From NCBI GenBank assembly GCA_032622095.1, contig CP136066.1, forward strand, positions 149,325,559-149,389,558: 64,000 bases of DNA, read 5' to 3'. A program made the translations under genes and the position numbers. The notes under the pieces were generated by a model that searched no databases, was not told the origin of the DNA, and saw nothing but the letters and a program-made list of their open reading frames with translations. Shown here one piece after another: positions 11,517 through 23,045 of this stretch (its first letter is position 1; the number at the start of each line of letters is the position of its first letter). The stretch comes from Siphonodentalium dalli. Its lineage: Eukaryota; Mollusca; Scaphopoda; Gadilida; Siphonodentaliidae.

Positions 11517-12950
11517 CTTGGAGTGAGTGTCAGCTTGTCCGGCGATTACTAAGTGTTGTAGATAGTGGAAGAGATATTGATATTCCATCCATCCTACAAT
11601 TCAAACTCAACAAGATGGCAATGTCACTCGTTTCACTAGATGGACAACTCCATTCCACAAATAAAGCTGCATAACTTCACATTCTATCAGACCAATACTC
11701 TTTGAACGAACTTTCAGATTCCCCTAAGACAACATGCTATGTAAGTGATGGCATGGTACTTGTTCAAGCTACTGGGAAACCAAACCACGCTGAAACATTT
11801 GGAGATCTTGCAGATGTCTTTACAAATATAGTTATGAAATTCTTCAGGACATATGGATGCAATCAAGTCGATATTGTCTTCGACAATTATTCAGCAGCCT
11901 CCAAAAAATTTGGGACATGCCTAATGAGAAATCAGTCAAATATATATATCCGCACACTTGATGATAGAAGAGATCTTCCACTGACACATTTCCGGGTAAC
12001 GTTCATTAGATCATCGGAAAATAAGAAAAGCCTTCTTCAGTTCCTGACTAGTGATTTACTCAAAAGGTGTTGATCAACCTATCGGAAATACCGTGATTGT
12101 AGCTGGTGGCTGTGCTGACTATCATATAGCTATATCTGAACATCAACTGGATTCCCCACTAGATCATCTAAAATCATCTCACGAAGAAGATGATACCAGA
12201 ATTATATTGACATGTTCAAATGCTGCAACAAGCGGATATGTTAGAGTAATAGTCCAAAGTCGTGACACAGACGTCCTTGTATTGCTTTTCGACCACATGC
12301 GAAATATTGATTCGGAAATTATTATGAGTGCGAGGACTGTGAAGAGACCTTAATACCTCCCAATTATTGATATAGAAAATAGTTTTCCTGCATCAGTAAT
12401 AAATGGATTGCCAATTTATTATGCAGTTGCGGGATGTGATACAATGTTTCCAGTCAACTATTTGGAAAAGGGACGAAGTCAACTTGGAAGAAACACTTTC
12501 CCTGCAACAACCTTTTGACATGTATGGTCAGTTTGATATTGATAAACTTCTGACAGAAACGTTAATCATGCAACGGTATTCTCAATCGTCAAATACATGT
12601 GGTGTGAATGAACTCAGGCTGAAATGTTTCACTGACTAGCAGACTTATCAAAACTTCCACCAACTAAACATTGTTTGGTTTAACATATACTCTGCAGTCA
12701 ATATCAAACATTTGTTTGGTATGTAGCTCTCATATCTTCTGTTCCGAAGTTACCATCTCCTACCAGTTACGGTTGGAAAGATGAAGGAGGCATGAAACGA
12801 CACTCATGACTTCCGAGCCATTACCAAAAATATTTCGGGAAATCACCACTTGTAAACGTTCGAGGTTCCAGGTATTCTTCATCAAGATGTAGCTGATACA
12901 AAAAATCCAATTTGAATTGTTCACTCGTCTGTAAATGTCACATAAAAATC
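11517..12950 (+). pseudogene. Decayed transposon-associated protein (nuclease-like core, CXC-tail family)
   Basis: Translation in shifting frames matches by eye a large family of uncharacterised invertebrate proteins found in mobile elements. In order, these are: a segment reading DGQLHSTNKAA (about 11.63 kb); DGMVLVQATGKPNHAETFGD then VDIVFDNYS (11.74-11.89 kb); SHEEDDTRIILTCSNAATSG then VIVQSRDTDVLVLL (12.18-12.29 kb); AVAGCDTMF (12.42 kb); and KLPPT with a LPSPTSYGWK-type motif (12.65-12.78 kb). The acidic EEDDTR...RDTDVL pairing resembles the I-region of FEN1/XPG nucleases; that link is inference. There is an in-frame TAA just upstream of 11690, a frame change near 12055-12070, a stop at 12351 and further shifts after 12500, so it cannot encode the full protein. 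The cysteine-rich tail is not recognisable. No terminal repeats were found around it. Confidence 0.75.
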
Positions 12951-14903
12951 ACACTTTAAAATTGTATTGAAGTCATGTTGTTATTCAATAAACCCATCAC
13001 AATTTCATATAAATATAAGCAGACATCCAGGAGTGACCTTCTGTACATATTTTTTGTCGCCTTATACCAAAATATAGAATATTTTCGGGATTAAAATTGT
13101 TTTAGGGGGAGGGGTAGTATATTTGTTAATAAGTTGCAAACTATTACACATAAGACATTGCGTTCTATCCCATTATCAAGAGCATAAATCAAGGTCAATT
13201 TTCAGTCCATAACCTCCATGTAAGGATAACAAATTTTAATAAAATAAAAAGTTCTACTAAATTAAAACATTGTATGGATGCATTTTCATGTAGAATATCC
13301 ATAGTATTACGCTTCAAAACAATTTGGATGTTGTTAGTATTCAAAAATTATGATAAATACCAGTATTGGATGGTCCACAAATACACTACCCAATAGAATT
13401 TTGTTATTCAGTTATATACATTTTGATGTCGACGAAATTATGTTCGTCTTGCCTGGCCTCTGTACTAATCTGTGGACTTCATTCTGCAATTAATGTCAGA
13501 AACATTAAATTCAGGTTTGATCTTACTGGACTAATTAGTCATTGATCAACAATGCCACTCAGACTGTAACAGTAATATTTTTATAACAATGGATTCCATC
13601 TGTGAAATCTTGACATTGGAGAGTTTATTAATAATGAAAATAAGAACATTGTAGATAGTGAAAATCTCACTGCGAACGATTCCGTAGTCATAATCGTTGT
13701 TGTTGCGACGTAATTGTTTGGCACCACATGATTTTACAACTGGGAATAGCTAAATGTAGTTGTAACTCTATCTGAGAGTTGCGAAACCACCTTGACGCCT
13801 AAAAACTATGATGTTTCCGATAACGGAATGAATTATAGTATGGTCGAGTGAGCGAAAATTAATTAAATTTTTTGACTTCGCATAACAGATGACACAGTTC
13901 ACGTATATCAGAAAACAATAAGCGCATTACTGTGGGTATTTATTGGAAGGGATAAAATGCAGACCGGTGACTGATGAGCACAGTTTTACTACAATCAGAT
14001 ATTGATCAATGTGATATTTGTTTTGTTTCGTTTATTGCATATGTTAAAATGGTCACATTGTCGATAAAAATTAGTAGCGGCGGATGTCTCGACTAGTGGT
14101 GGGCGGGTTACCGGAAACACTCTTTTTCAGGCCTAATGGATACCAGTTTCGACCAACTGAAACATACAAATCTGGTTTTCCCTTTTGGGGAGATGAAATA
14201 CGAAGACTACTAGTATTACAGTTGAATTCACATTTGTGTAAGGAAATTTAGAACCACTATTGAATTACAACTATGCTCTATCTGATTAATTGACCCTCAT
14301 TAACAAGGTTGGTCACCGGTATTATCGCTGTACTTGATACGACCAACCGCGTTCAATTATAGCGAAGGCTGTAACAAGTCATCGTGAATTCAATTTATCG
14401 CGATACATTATCGAACGATATTAAGCATATCGTATCGTCTCGTGTGTATCACAAATTTGCGAAATCAAGGAGCTTCTGATGGGCGTGTGTAAATGAGCAA
14501 AATCGGCAATGTTCTCTCAATCTCTATGTGTATGTGTATTTGTCACTCGTCTAGCTAACAATTACAAAATTCTTTCTCCAGTTATAAAAATGTTAGTTCT
14601 GATAACTCAGGTGGTATTCATTTGGGGACACTAATTTAGTGTATGATGATATGTATCGAGTCGTTGATCATGTATCGTGATTTTTAAGGTACCGTTACAG
14701 CCTAGTTTAAATTATACCGCGGTACCAACTCGCCTTTACAGTTAGACTGCATTCTTCATGCAATATTTATATGAATTATATACATATATTTTTTAAGGGT
14801 CATTATAAACACACCAGATAAAGATTTTTTTGGGGATGGGGTGATACTAGTACCCCGACAGTATAGATATGGTATTTATCAACTGAACACTTGGTGGTTG
14901 AAA
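12951..14903. other. No gene seen
   Basis: AT-rich non-coding sequence. A short fragment near 13478-13500 resembles the dispersed repeat at 33.5 kb. Confidence 0.4.
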
Positions 14904-15122
14904 ATGGCGCCGGACGTCGAACGCTCACGTGTTTTGAAATTACTAGACCGAGCAGCATAATTAACCCGGTGCATGGCACTCACGGAAAGTGAACTGGTTT
15001 GTACGACAAAGGGTGTACTCGATTCGCATAATTTTGCGGAATCGGAAATCATCTCGCTAGTCACGGCACTAAATCAAGCAGTCTCCAACTTAGTCCAAGC
15101 AACGTTAATTACATTGGAATAG
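14904..15122 (+). pseudogene. Possible decayed coding segment, unknown family
   Basis: From ATG at 14904 the frame reads 18 codons (starting MAPDVERSRVLKLLDRAA), meets TAA, and then continues open for about 53 codons with protein-like composition (MALTESELVC, ESEIISLVTALNQAV) to TAG at 15120-15122. A different frame is open further on at 15230-15427. The local CpG and codon mix differ from the AT-rich flanks. I recognise no domain. It may be a relic with one nonsense mutation or chance; I lean weakly towards a relic. Confidence 0.25.
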
Positions 15123-15864
15123 TCAACAGCCAGAGTGATTTGGCTCATCTATTCAGTTCACTTTCTACCTTGAAAGTTGAATGGACAGTCATCCACTCAC
15201 TGCCAGTGTCATTTACATCATGAATCAATGTGACGACGAGTTCAACAGGTGACCACACGGCAATATGTCAGTTCCAAACTTTAGGAACATTGGTCAAATC
15301 GATAAACAGCAAATTGGAAAACCTTGAAATTCGAAGAATCTTATTGCTATCGCGTAGAAGGACTCCTCGAACTATTACCTCTTATGACGTGCGCACACAA
15401 GGACGCGAAACAATCAGGAATGCTTGAAGACGAGGGTAGGCCTGCAATATAATGAATATTAAACAACCTAGATCGGTTAAAACATTTTGGACTAACTTGT
15501 CCGCCATCGTTGTGAACACGTCAAGAAGAGACACTAATCTCATTGGTTGAAAGCTACCGCGTGCTGGTGCATGTTGCCATTGGGAAACCACTTGATTGGT
15601 CTAAAGAAATTAACTAGTTTGTACTAGCTATAATAACATTGATAGGAATTGACTCAGTTGTCTTTCCGGGGTCTTCGGTGGGAAATTTAATAAACTTCGA
15701 CAGGATACTTGTCAAAATCTAAATAAAAACATGTTGACTATATACAATTATCTAAATGTTATTTTGAGTGTTTGTGTAGTTTGGACCACAAACCGACAAG
15801 TGGCTTTAACAGGTGTTATCCTGATATGTTGGGGGTATTTTAGCGACCGTTTATTAACACATTG
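15123..15864. other. No assigned gene
   Basis: Partly open in another frame (15230-15427) but without a recognisable domain. The remainder is AT-rich. Confidence 0.35.
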
Positions 15865-16347
15865 TAGTCCAGTGCATTTATGAGAAAATAGGGCTGAACC
15901 TCAAAATAATTGCAACACAAAAGATTTTGTTGTATTTTGGTTGGGAGCATCATAGAGTATACTCAGCTAAAAATCAACAAAAATTTGAACATGAGAAATG
16001 GCCTTTTTGAGGCAAAAAGTGGCGAAAATTATGAAAAATTTGTGAAATATGGAGATTAACATTTTTTGTTAATAACTCTTGATGTAAACATACAATTGTT
16101 ATAATTTCACAATGATAAACTGTGGTGCAGTTGTATCCAAGATTTGGTATCATTTTATTCTATAAATATTGATTAAATTTTCGAAATTTGGGTGAAAAAT
16201 TTGCCAAAATTCAGTGAAAACTGGAAGTCTACAATAACTCTTGACGCAGTTGTAAAATTGTCATAACTGGGCTTGGAACTATTGTTATATAGTTATATCC
16301 ACAATTGTGGGGTTTTTTCATGTTGTTACTACAAGCAAATAATCAAA

Positions 16348-16854
16348 CTATTTCAACACCTTGGCATTCCCCACAAGACATAGAACACATAATTCCATGT
16401 TTTCGGCATGTGCACCTATTACTTTTGCAGTCCGTTTTACATTTACAACGTATGATGTTCTGTATAGTTCTTTTGGAGCTGGTGGTTCCTCACATTTGAA
16501 AGGATTAAGCCGCCCATCCATAACCTGCCATCCCCAATCAGTTGGTTCCAAAGTAAGCCCCTTCCAACACTGCACCTAGTGATAGTGTATGTAAATGAAA
16601 TCCGTTTCTACCTAAAGTCTGACACAGCAGGTTACATGACCTCTGGTCGGCGCTTTGGCAACAGTGATAAGCCTCTGAAACAAGAGTTGTGGGTCGATGT
16701 GTACAACGTCGTTGTCGATCTTGAGAGACGGAGCACTCATTATTATTGCTTGGGATGTTCGCTTGAATACATAACTCATAACATCTTTCCCTCCTATGTT
16801 CATAAGGATCTTCGTGCCTATTAGTTCAGTGCATTTATGAGAACAAAGTGCCAA
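16348..16854 (-). pseudogene. Internally deleted relic of the CXC-tail transposon protein
   Basis: Two minus-strand frames lie end to end. The upstream part (16854 to 16612) contains MSYVFKRTSQ and HIDPQLLFQRL, typical of the N-terminal half of the family seen at 11.5 kb. The downstream part (16575 to 16348) contains PTDWGWQVMDGRLNPF, EEPPAPKEL and then a stretch aligning with the cysteine-rich tail. Many of the expected cysteines in that tail have been replaced, and ENMELCVLC retains two. The nuclease-like middle found in the 11.5-12.9 kb relic is absent, and a frame break separates the parts. The 5' end runs into the repeat terminus at 16822. It is non-functional and marks this element as a deletion derivative of a protein-coding transposon. 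Confidence 0.7.
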
Positions 16855-19065
16855 ACCTCAATCTAATTGCAAGACAATGTTTCTTAGCAGGAATAAGTCT
16901 ATTAACCAATTATAAACAACATAGTAAAAATCTAAAAGGATCAAGAAAGGCGAAATTGATAAATTTTGTGAAATAAATTTTGTAAAATTTGGTAAAATAC
17001 CCATTTTATAGCTTTTCAAGGATGTTTATAAAAAAATTCATTTCACATGTCCTTCCATTTATATATCCATTTTGTTGAGTACACAATCCTGATTACAGAA
17101 CAGAAAACATTTTCCAGATACGTTGAGAATTTTTCGAGTTATGTGCCTCCAAAATTGGGAGTTGGTCTAATTTCGGAGCCTCAATTTCTGAAGAATTAGC
17201 TAAAAATCCATATTTTAGGGTCTAGTATTTTAAAAACTAGAGAAGAATGAAGGGATATCTTACTGTTGTATTAGTTGCCTCACTATATTGTGCACAAAAA
17301 ATTATTTCGTTTTGCATCTATGATCGAGAAGACAAAAATGTGTTCCATTGTATGGACTTGTGACACAGAACTGGTGTGATGAAATACCATATTTGAGGTC
17401 ATACAACTCAATAAATTGATATCCATATGCCCTGTATTTCTCATAACCTCTTACGTATACTAGGTTAAATATGCTGTGCTGGAATTGCTAAACACATATG
17501 TGCCATAATCAACTTATGGCCCTATGAATCCTTTCTATTGACTCTTTTCCAAAAATGCCATTTTGGACTGTTTTGGGGTGTTTTTGTCCATTTAAAAATT
17601 TTGTGTGTGCACAAATAGTAAACAACAATGAATACAATTAGTGTTTAATGTGTCAAATCATTTGAACGTTCCTCCTAAAACACTTATTGTTGAAAAAAAT
17701 ATGATTACATTGGTTATGCCAATCAACAGTCACTGGATTTCACATATTTTTAAAAAAACTGACTCCAAATTTGAATGTTGATAATGGGGTAGGTGAAATC
17801 ACAAAGGCTATGATCTTGTCACCATATTCTAGTCATTGGAGACAAAGGGTTGTTTTATTCCAGTTTGTGCAGATTATTCTTGCATGGTAAACAGTTTAGT
17901 ACTTTAATAATTATTAGATGTTTATTTATAACTTTATCAGCATGTTATATAGAACCAGCCCGAAATAATGATTCGCCATTGAGTTACAACAAAAAGGATC
18001 GTAGCTCTAAATATGAACATCAAAACAGAAAGAATAAGGTTTGTAGGAGCTGGTGATGTTAAAGTTTTATGCATCAAGATCAAAATTTTCTAGATTTTGT
18101 CAATATGGTTTCCCCTACCCCAAATTTGGCATCAGTTTCCAGAAAAATTAGTGAAATTCAGTGACATTCATTGACATCCAACATAAGGCATTTATTTCAA
18201 CATTAAAGTGTTTCAGGAGGAAAGGTCAAATGATTTTGCACATTAAACATACATTATTTTTACAATTTATACACAAAAACCTTTAAAAATAAAAAAAAAC
18301 GTCCCAAAATGGCATTTTTAGATGAGTCAATTCTAAAGATTCATAGGGTCATAATTTGATTTTCTACGCCATGATTTGGGAAATTCCTTTACAATGTGTT
18401 TAACGATGTATATTTAAGTGATTATGAGAAAGACAGGGAATATGGATATATAATTATTGATTTGTATGACATCAAATATGCTATTTCATCACGCCGGTTC
18501 TGGACCACAGGAAAATTTGGCTGTCCATACAATGGTGGAACACACATTTTGTTTAAGAATATTTTTGTCCTCTCAATCATAGATGCATAAAGAAATCATA
18601 TTTTGTGCACAAACTAGAGAGGAAATGACTAAAACAACAAGGAATCCCTTCATTTTCTTTATTTTTTAAAATACAAGACCATGCAAAATGGATTTTAACT
18701 AATTTTGAGAAATTGAGCCTCCGAAATTAGACAAACTCCAAATTTTGGAGGCACATAACTCAAACAATACTGAACGTATCTAGGAAAGGTTTTCTGTTCT
18801 GTAATCAGGGTTGTGCACTCTACAAAATGGATATATAAATGGAAGGACAAGTGAAAGGAAGTTTTTTATAAACATCCTTAAAAAGCTATAAAATGGGTAT
18901 TTTACCAAATTTTACTAAATTTATTTCACAAAATTCATCAATTTCGCATTTCTTGATTCTTGTTGATTTTTAGTATATTATTTGTGATGGGTTAAAGTAC
19001 TTATTCCCACTACGAAACTTTGTGTTGCAATTATTTTGAGGTGAAACCATAAATGCACTGGACTA
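16822..19065. mobile_element. 2.24 kb foldback with roughly 1 kb arms
   Basis: The arm 16822 to about 17830 is the reverse complement of about 18060 to 19065. Shared words, some with single mismatches, include GGTAAAATACCCATTTTATA, CATTTATATATCCATTTTGT, CTGATTACAGAACAGAAAA, TGATGAAATACCATATTTGA and AAAAATGCCATTTTGG. The loop of about 230 bp (17830-18060) carries a short open frame with no domain. An arm fragment recurs at 30890-31140. Confidence 0.8.
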
Positions 19066-20040
19066 TTGATGCGTAAATATTAGTTGAAGATTAGTGCATA
19101 ATACGTTGAATATTAAGAGAGAAAGTTCAGCATAAAACCATTTGTAGAACTTATTATCTGGACATTCACCGGAAATTAGCGATCGGGAATCCTGCGTCTT
19201 CTGCGCCTGTATCTTAAAGTCCAAAATACCCCATCCAAATGAATTTAATGACCGTTCGAGTGTATATTTTCATTATCGAATGAGCACATCAGTTTCGAAT
19301 TGTAGGCAGATATACTTGGTGGTTTGAATGTCCGGATTCTGCTCGCGTTACGACATGGTCCGGTTCCAGAAAAAAATATCTCTCATAAATTTGTGTTCAA
19401 TTGTTCACTGTTAGTCATTCATGATGTGGTAGAAATAAAGAGGGGTCATTATGCACCAATCTCTTACAAACAATATACCAGACTGAGATACCGTCCTCAG
19501 ATTAATTACTGGACTAAGATATTATGACATGTGTTAGGCGCTGTGTGTATAAGGACAGACCAGAAGAAAACAAGACAGACATGCAGACATTCGCAAATAT
19601 AGATATAGATATATGAAATCCCCAACGGAAACGCTTTCCGCTAAAGGAATGTTAGTTGCTGCTGTTGGTCGCTGGACTACACTGGTGACAAGTCACATAC
19701 ACAACGTGTACTCTATTGCCAACAAGATTGACAACTGTTGCAGGCCAGTGCATTGGTAGCGTGTTGTCTCCTCACCTCAATACCAGGTAGTGGAAACTAA
19801 TATTGCTGGTACGTGTACATTTGGTATATTGGGATTATAGACAGTAGTCCACAACTGTTTATGACTAGTGCACTAAGCTGATGGTATATAGTCTATATAT
19901 TGTCATGAATTAAATTAGCTTCACATTGAAAACCATTGTTAAGACATATTTAAACAAGAGACAAGATATTTGGTGAGTAATGGTTTTTAGTTCTCGTTAT
20001 TATTTATCACTTATTTGCACTTATAATCGGTGCGTATAGA
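19066..20040. other. No gene; possible Helitron-like 5' end near 19553-19613
   Basis: Near 19553-19613 the minus strand reads TATATCTATATTTGCGAATG followed by CTGYMTG-type repeats, matching the start of the Helitron-like element at 48794. Nothing else of that family is visible next to it, so this is at most a solo terminus. Confidence 0.35.
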
Positions 20041-20041
20041 C

Positions 20042-20046
<5 letters not shown>

Positions 20047-20092
<46 letters not shown>
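20047..20092. repeat. (TA)n microsatellite
   Basis: About 22 TA repeats, ending directly at the CTAG terminus of a Helitron-like element. Confidence 0.95.
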
Positions 20093-20093
<1 letters not shown>

Positions 20094-20620
20094 TAGCCGA
20101 TGAGCCCGACGTTGTCCGGGCTATTCAAAAACCAAATTTCAAGTCGATAGCTCCACCCGTTTCAAAAAACAAATTTCAAGTCGATAGCTCTACCCGTTTC
20201 CGATATCTGGTCTGCGCATGCGCGAAGCTGGCGTCGCACGGGCTCGGCGACCCGATAAAATTCGTATCCGGGGCAAGATACATTCACATACCAAATTTCA
20301 AGTCGATAGCTCCACCCGTTTCCGAGATATCGTCTGCGCATGCGCGAAGCTGGCGTCGCACGGGCTCGGCGACCCGATAAAATTCGTATCCGGGGCAAGA
20401 TACATTCACATACCAAATTTCAAGTCGATAGCTCCACCCGTTTCCGATATCTCGTCTGCGCATGCGCGAAGCGGGCGCCGCACGGGCATGCCAATACGAC
20501 AACGTTCACCGCCTGGTCAAACTACACACACGTACCAAGTTTCGTCCCGATCAGTCGAGAATCGTAGATTTGTATTAATGACAAACATACAGACAGACAT
20601 ACAGACAAACAGGTTAGCCC
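20093..20620 (-). mobile_element. Helitron-like non-autonomous element, family 1, with 122 bp core repeats
   Basis: On the minus strand it ends with a hairpin (GCCCGGACAACGTCGGGC) followed by TCATCGGCTAG. A terminal hairpin about 10 nt before CTRR is the Helitron 3' end signature. CTAG abuts the TA microsatellite, consistent with insertion between A and T. The interior holds three 122 bp units (around 20168-20530) that are clearly more GC-rich than the flanks, each with TTTCAAGTCGATAGCTC, a CGCATGCGCGAAGC palindrome and CGTCGCACGGGC. The (CAGA)n-like stretch that precedes the 5' end in other copies is present, but the 5' TC terminus is replaced by unrelated sequence after about 20610. Long open frames here are repeat translations. 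Confidence 0.75.
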
Positions 20621-20724
20621 GCCACTGGCGGCATTCGTCCCATGGCTTTGTTCGAAAAAGCAATTGCAACAGGTTCCGAGACACTTGTGCTGCATTTGCA
20701 GCAAATTTCGGCAATAGTCAGAAA

Positions 20725-20920
20725 CATGACAATTTATTTTTTGTTTTTCAATGAGTTAATTATTTTGTTTTTCAATGAGTTAATTGTGCTTTTTAATTTT
20801 TTAATTGAATTTTTTGTTTTTAAATTTTACCCGATTTTTTTTTGTTTTTTCAAGGAGTTAATTGTGCCTTTTTAATTTTGTTTTTCAATTTTACCCGATT
20901 TTTTTTTGTTTTTCAATGAA
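20725..20920. repeat. T-rich degenerate tandem repeat
   Basis: Repeated words TTGTTTTTCAATGAGTTAATT and TTTTACCCGATTTTTTTTTG alternate over about 200 bp. Confidence 0.7.
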
Positions 20921-20929
20921 CCCGTCCAT

Positions 20930-21180
20930 GACACTTCCCGTATTTAGCAAGTTTGAGCTCAATCGCTTCGAGTCTCTAAAGGACACACACATATATATGA
21001 CACTTCCCGTAGGTAGCAAGTTTGAGCTCAATCGGCATTCCCTGGAATTTCCCAGTCAATATTTAGCAAGTTTGAGCTCAATCGGTTCGAGTCTATAAAG
21101 GACACACTCATATATATATGACACTTCCCGTAGGTAGCAAGTTTGAGCTCAATCGGCATTCCCTGGAATTTCCCAGCCAC
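20930..21180. repeat. Tandem repeat with AGCAAGTTTGAGCTCAATCG motif
   Basis: The motif recurs at about 20947, 21017, 21065 and 21138, alternating with GACACTTCCCGTA and CCCTGGAATTTCCCAG. It is a degenerate minisatellite with a longer period of about 120 bp. Confidence 0.7.
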
Positions 21181-21328
21181 CAACGCGGCGTAATTTTGGT
21201 ACATATATAGAGACCAATTGTCCATTGGCTGTCATGTGTAGTAAAGATGTCTTATAAGCCGACATTGCCGTGGGGATGCCCGTTCCTACACGCGTTTTCG
21301 ATTCAATGAAGTACCCACATATATACAC

Positions 21329-21339
<11 letters not shown>

Positions 21340-21365
<26 letters not shown>
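21340..21365. repeat. (TA)n microsatellite
   Basis: TA repeats directly abut the 5' TC end of the next Helitron-like element. Confidence 0.9.
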
Positions 21366-21369
<4 letters not shown>

Positions 21370-21793
21370 ATATATATTTTGAAGACCTCTGTCTGTATGT
21401 ATGTTTGTTTGTTTGTTTGTTTGTCTGTCTGTCATTTATACAAATCTACGATTCTCGACCGATCGGGACGAAACTTGGTACGTGTGTGTAGTTTGACAAG
21501 GCGGTGAACGTTGTCGTATTGGCGAGCCCGTGCGGCGCCCGCTTCGCGCATGCGCAGACGAGATCTCGGAAACGGGTGGAGCTATCGACTTGAAATTTGC
21601 TATGTGAATGTATCTTGCCCCGGATACGAATTTTATCGGGTCGCCGAGCCCGTGCGACGCCAGCTTCGCGCATGCGCAGACCAGATCTCGGAAACGGGTA
21701 GAGCTATCGACTTGAAATCGTCGGGCTGGGTAGAGCTATCGACTTGAAATTTTGTTTTTGAATAGCCCGGACAACGTCGGGCTCATCGGCTAG
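21366..21793 (+). mobile_element. Helitron-like element, family 1, copy A (428 bp)
   Basis: It starts with TCTCATATATATTTTGAAG after an A at 21365 and ends with hairpin plus CTAG at 21790-21793. It contains the CTGT/TTTG microsatellite head and two GC-rich core segments. No protein is encoded. The next element starts with no intervening base. Confidence 0.8.
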
Positions 21794-22221
21794 TCTCATA
21801 TATATTTTGAAGACCTCTGTCTGTATGTATGTTTGTTTGTTTGTTTGTTTGTCTGTCTGTCATTTATACAAATCTACGATTCTCGACCGATCGGGACGAA
21901 ACTTGGTACGTGTGTGTAGTTTGACAAGGCGGTGAACGTTGTCGTATTGGCGAGCCCGTGCGGCGCCCGCTTCGCGCATGCGCAGACGAGATCTCGGAAA
22001 CGGGTGGAGCTATCGACTTGAAATTTGCTATGTGAATGTATCTTGCCCCGGATACGAATTTTATCGGGTCGCCGAGCCCGTGCGACGCCAGCTTCGCGCA
22101 TGCGCAGACCAGATCTCGGAAACGGGTAGAGCTATCGACTTGAAATCGTCGGGCTGGGTAGAGCTATCGACTTGAAATTTTGTTTTTGAATAGCCCGGAC
22201 AACGTCGGGCTCATCGGCTAG
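21794..22221 (+). mobile_element. Helitron-like element, family 1, copy B (428 bp, essentially identical to A)
   Basis: Head-to-tail with copy A at an exact 428 bp period. The translated 75-residue minus-strand frames of A and B are identical, so the duplication is recent, or it is an assembly artefact. It ends CTAG at 22218-22221 and is followed immediately by the TC of the family 2 element. Confidence 0.85.
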
Positions 22222-23008
22222 TCTATTATATATTTTGGAAGATCTGTGTGTGTGTGTGTGTCTGTCTGTGTGTGTGTTCGCGATGGACTCGATAACGGCC
22301 GACCCGATTTCGATGAAACTTCGTATGTGAGGATACTATCGGCCGGGAAGTGGCATAGGCATATTAATTTTCAGATCCGAGGTCAACTTTTCACGTGCCG
22401 AGGTCAAATCTGTTTTTACGCTGTGTTACGGGACTTTCATTTGAGTTCGGTGCTTACAAATCGATTCGAAACAGCGCGAATACTAAAATGCCAGTCATAA
22501 TAATGACACTGTGAGAATCTTTCGTGTTTCCTCTTTCCAACGATATATAATGCGTATGTATCCGTTTTAGTTATCTGCCTCAATTATCAAGAATAAGTGG
22601 TACTATCTCCCATCAGGATAAAAACAATGCGTAAGACGTCGTTAGAGGTCATAACGTTAGATCACGTTAACGCTTAACCGGCCGATGCATTTGACTGTTT
22701 CAGACGTCTTGGCGATATCTCGGGCACCGATGGTAATTTATCTTTACGTTGAAACTTGATAATTAATGAGTGTGTATATGAGGCGCGTTTATATACTTGA
22801 GTGGAAATCAAATCGGGTTAAACTGGCGGATTTTTACAAACGAAATTTTATGCATAGGATATCTCGGTATCCGCTGGGCCTATTTCCCGGTATCCGCTGG
22901 GTCGATTTCCACCATTTTTCGGGTGTTGGTGTTGGACCCCACCTGGCCTTGACATTCAAAATGGTCAATTCAAGGTCAAAGCCCGGACGAAGTCGGGTCA
23001 CCTTCTAG
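22222..23008 (+). mobile_element. Helitron-like element, family 2, copy C (787 bp)
   Basis: It begins TCTATTATATATTTTGG followed by a TG-rich head. It ends with the hairpin GCCCGGACGAAGTCGGG followed by TCACCTTCTAG at 23008, then T in a short TA run. The interior differs from family 1. Its 3' half (22742-23008) is the reverse complement of the start of the next element. Confidence 0.75.
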
Positions 23009-23045
23009 TATATATATATACGGAAGCATCAAATTATATATTAGA

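Larger units (their letters stand above)
15865..19065. mobile_element. Composite terminal-inverted-repeat element (about 3.2 kb)
   Basis: The left end begins TAGTCCAGTGCATTTATG at 15865, followed by CCTCAAAATAATTGCAACAC. The right end at 19065 is its reverse complement. A third end of the same type, in the left orientation, begins at 16822 (TAGTTCAGTGCATTTATG). The bases outside the outermost ends are TTG on both sides, a possible 3 bp target duplication. Between 15865 and 16820 lies a decayed gene on the minus strand; 16822-19065 is a foldback. Either two related elements are nested or abutting, or one element acquired an internal end. Confidence 0.65.

Noticed and set aside
16579-16824. Plus-strand 81-codon open frame
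   Set aside because: It is the shadow of the minus-strand relic, whose motifs (HIDPQLLFQRL) match a known family.
20218-20754. 178-codon open frame and several overlapping ones on both strands
   Set aside because: They are translations of the 122 bp GC-rich core units of Helitron-like elements; the same peptides recur in every copy and on both strands.
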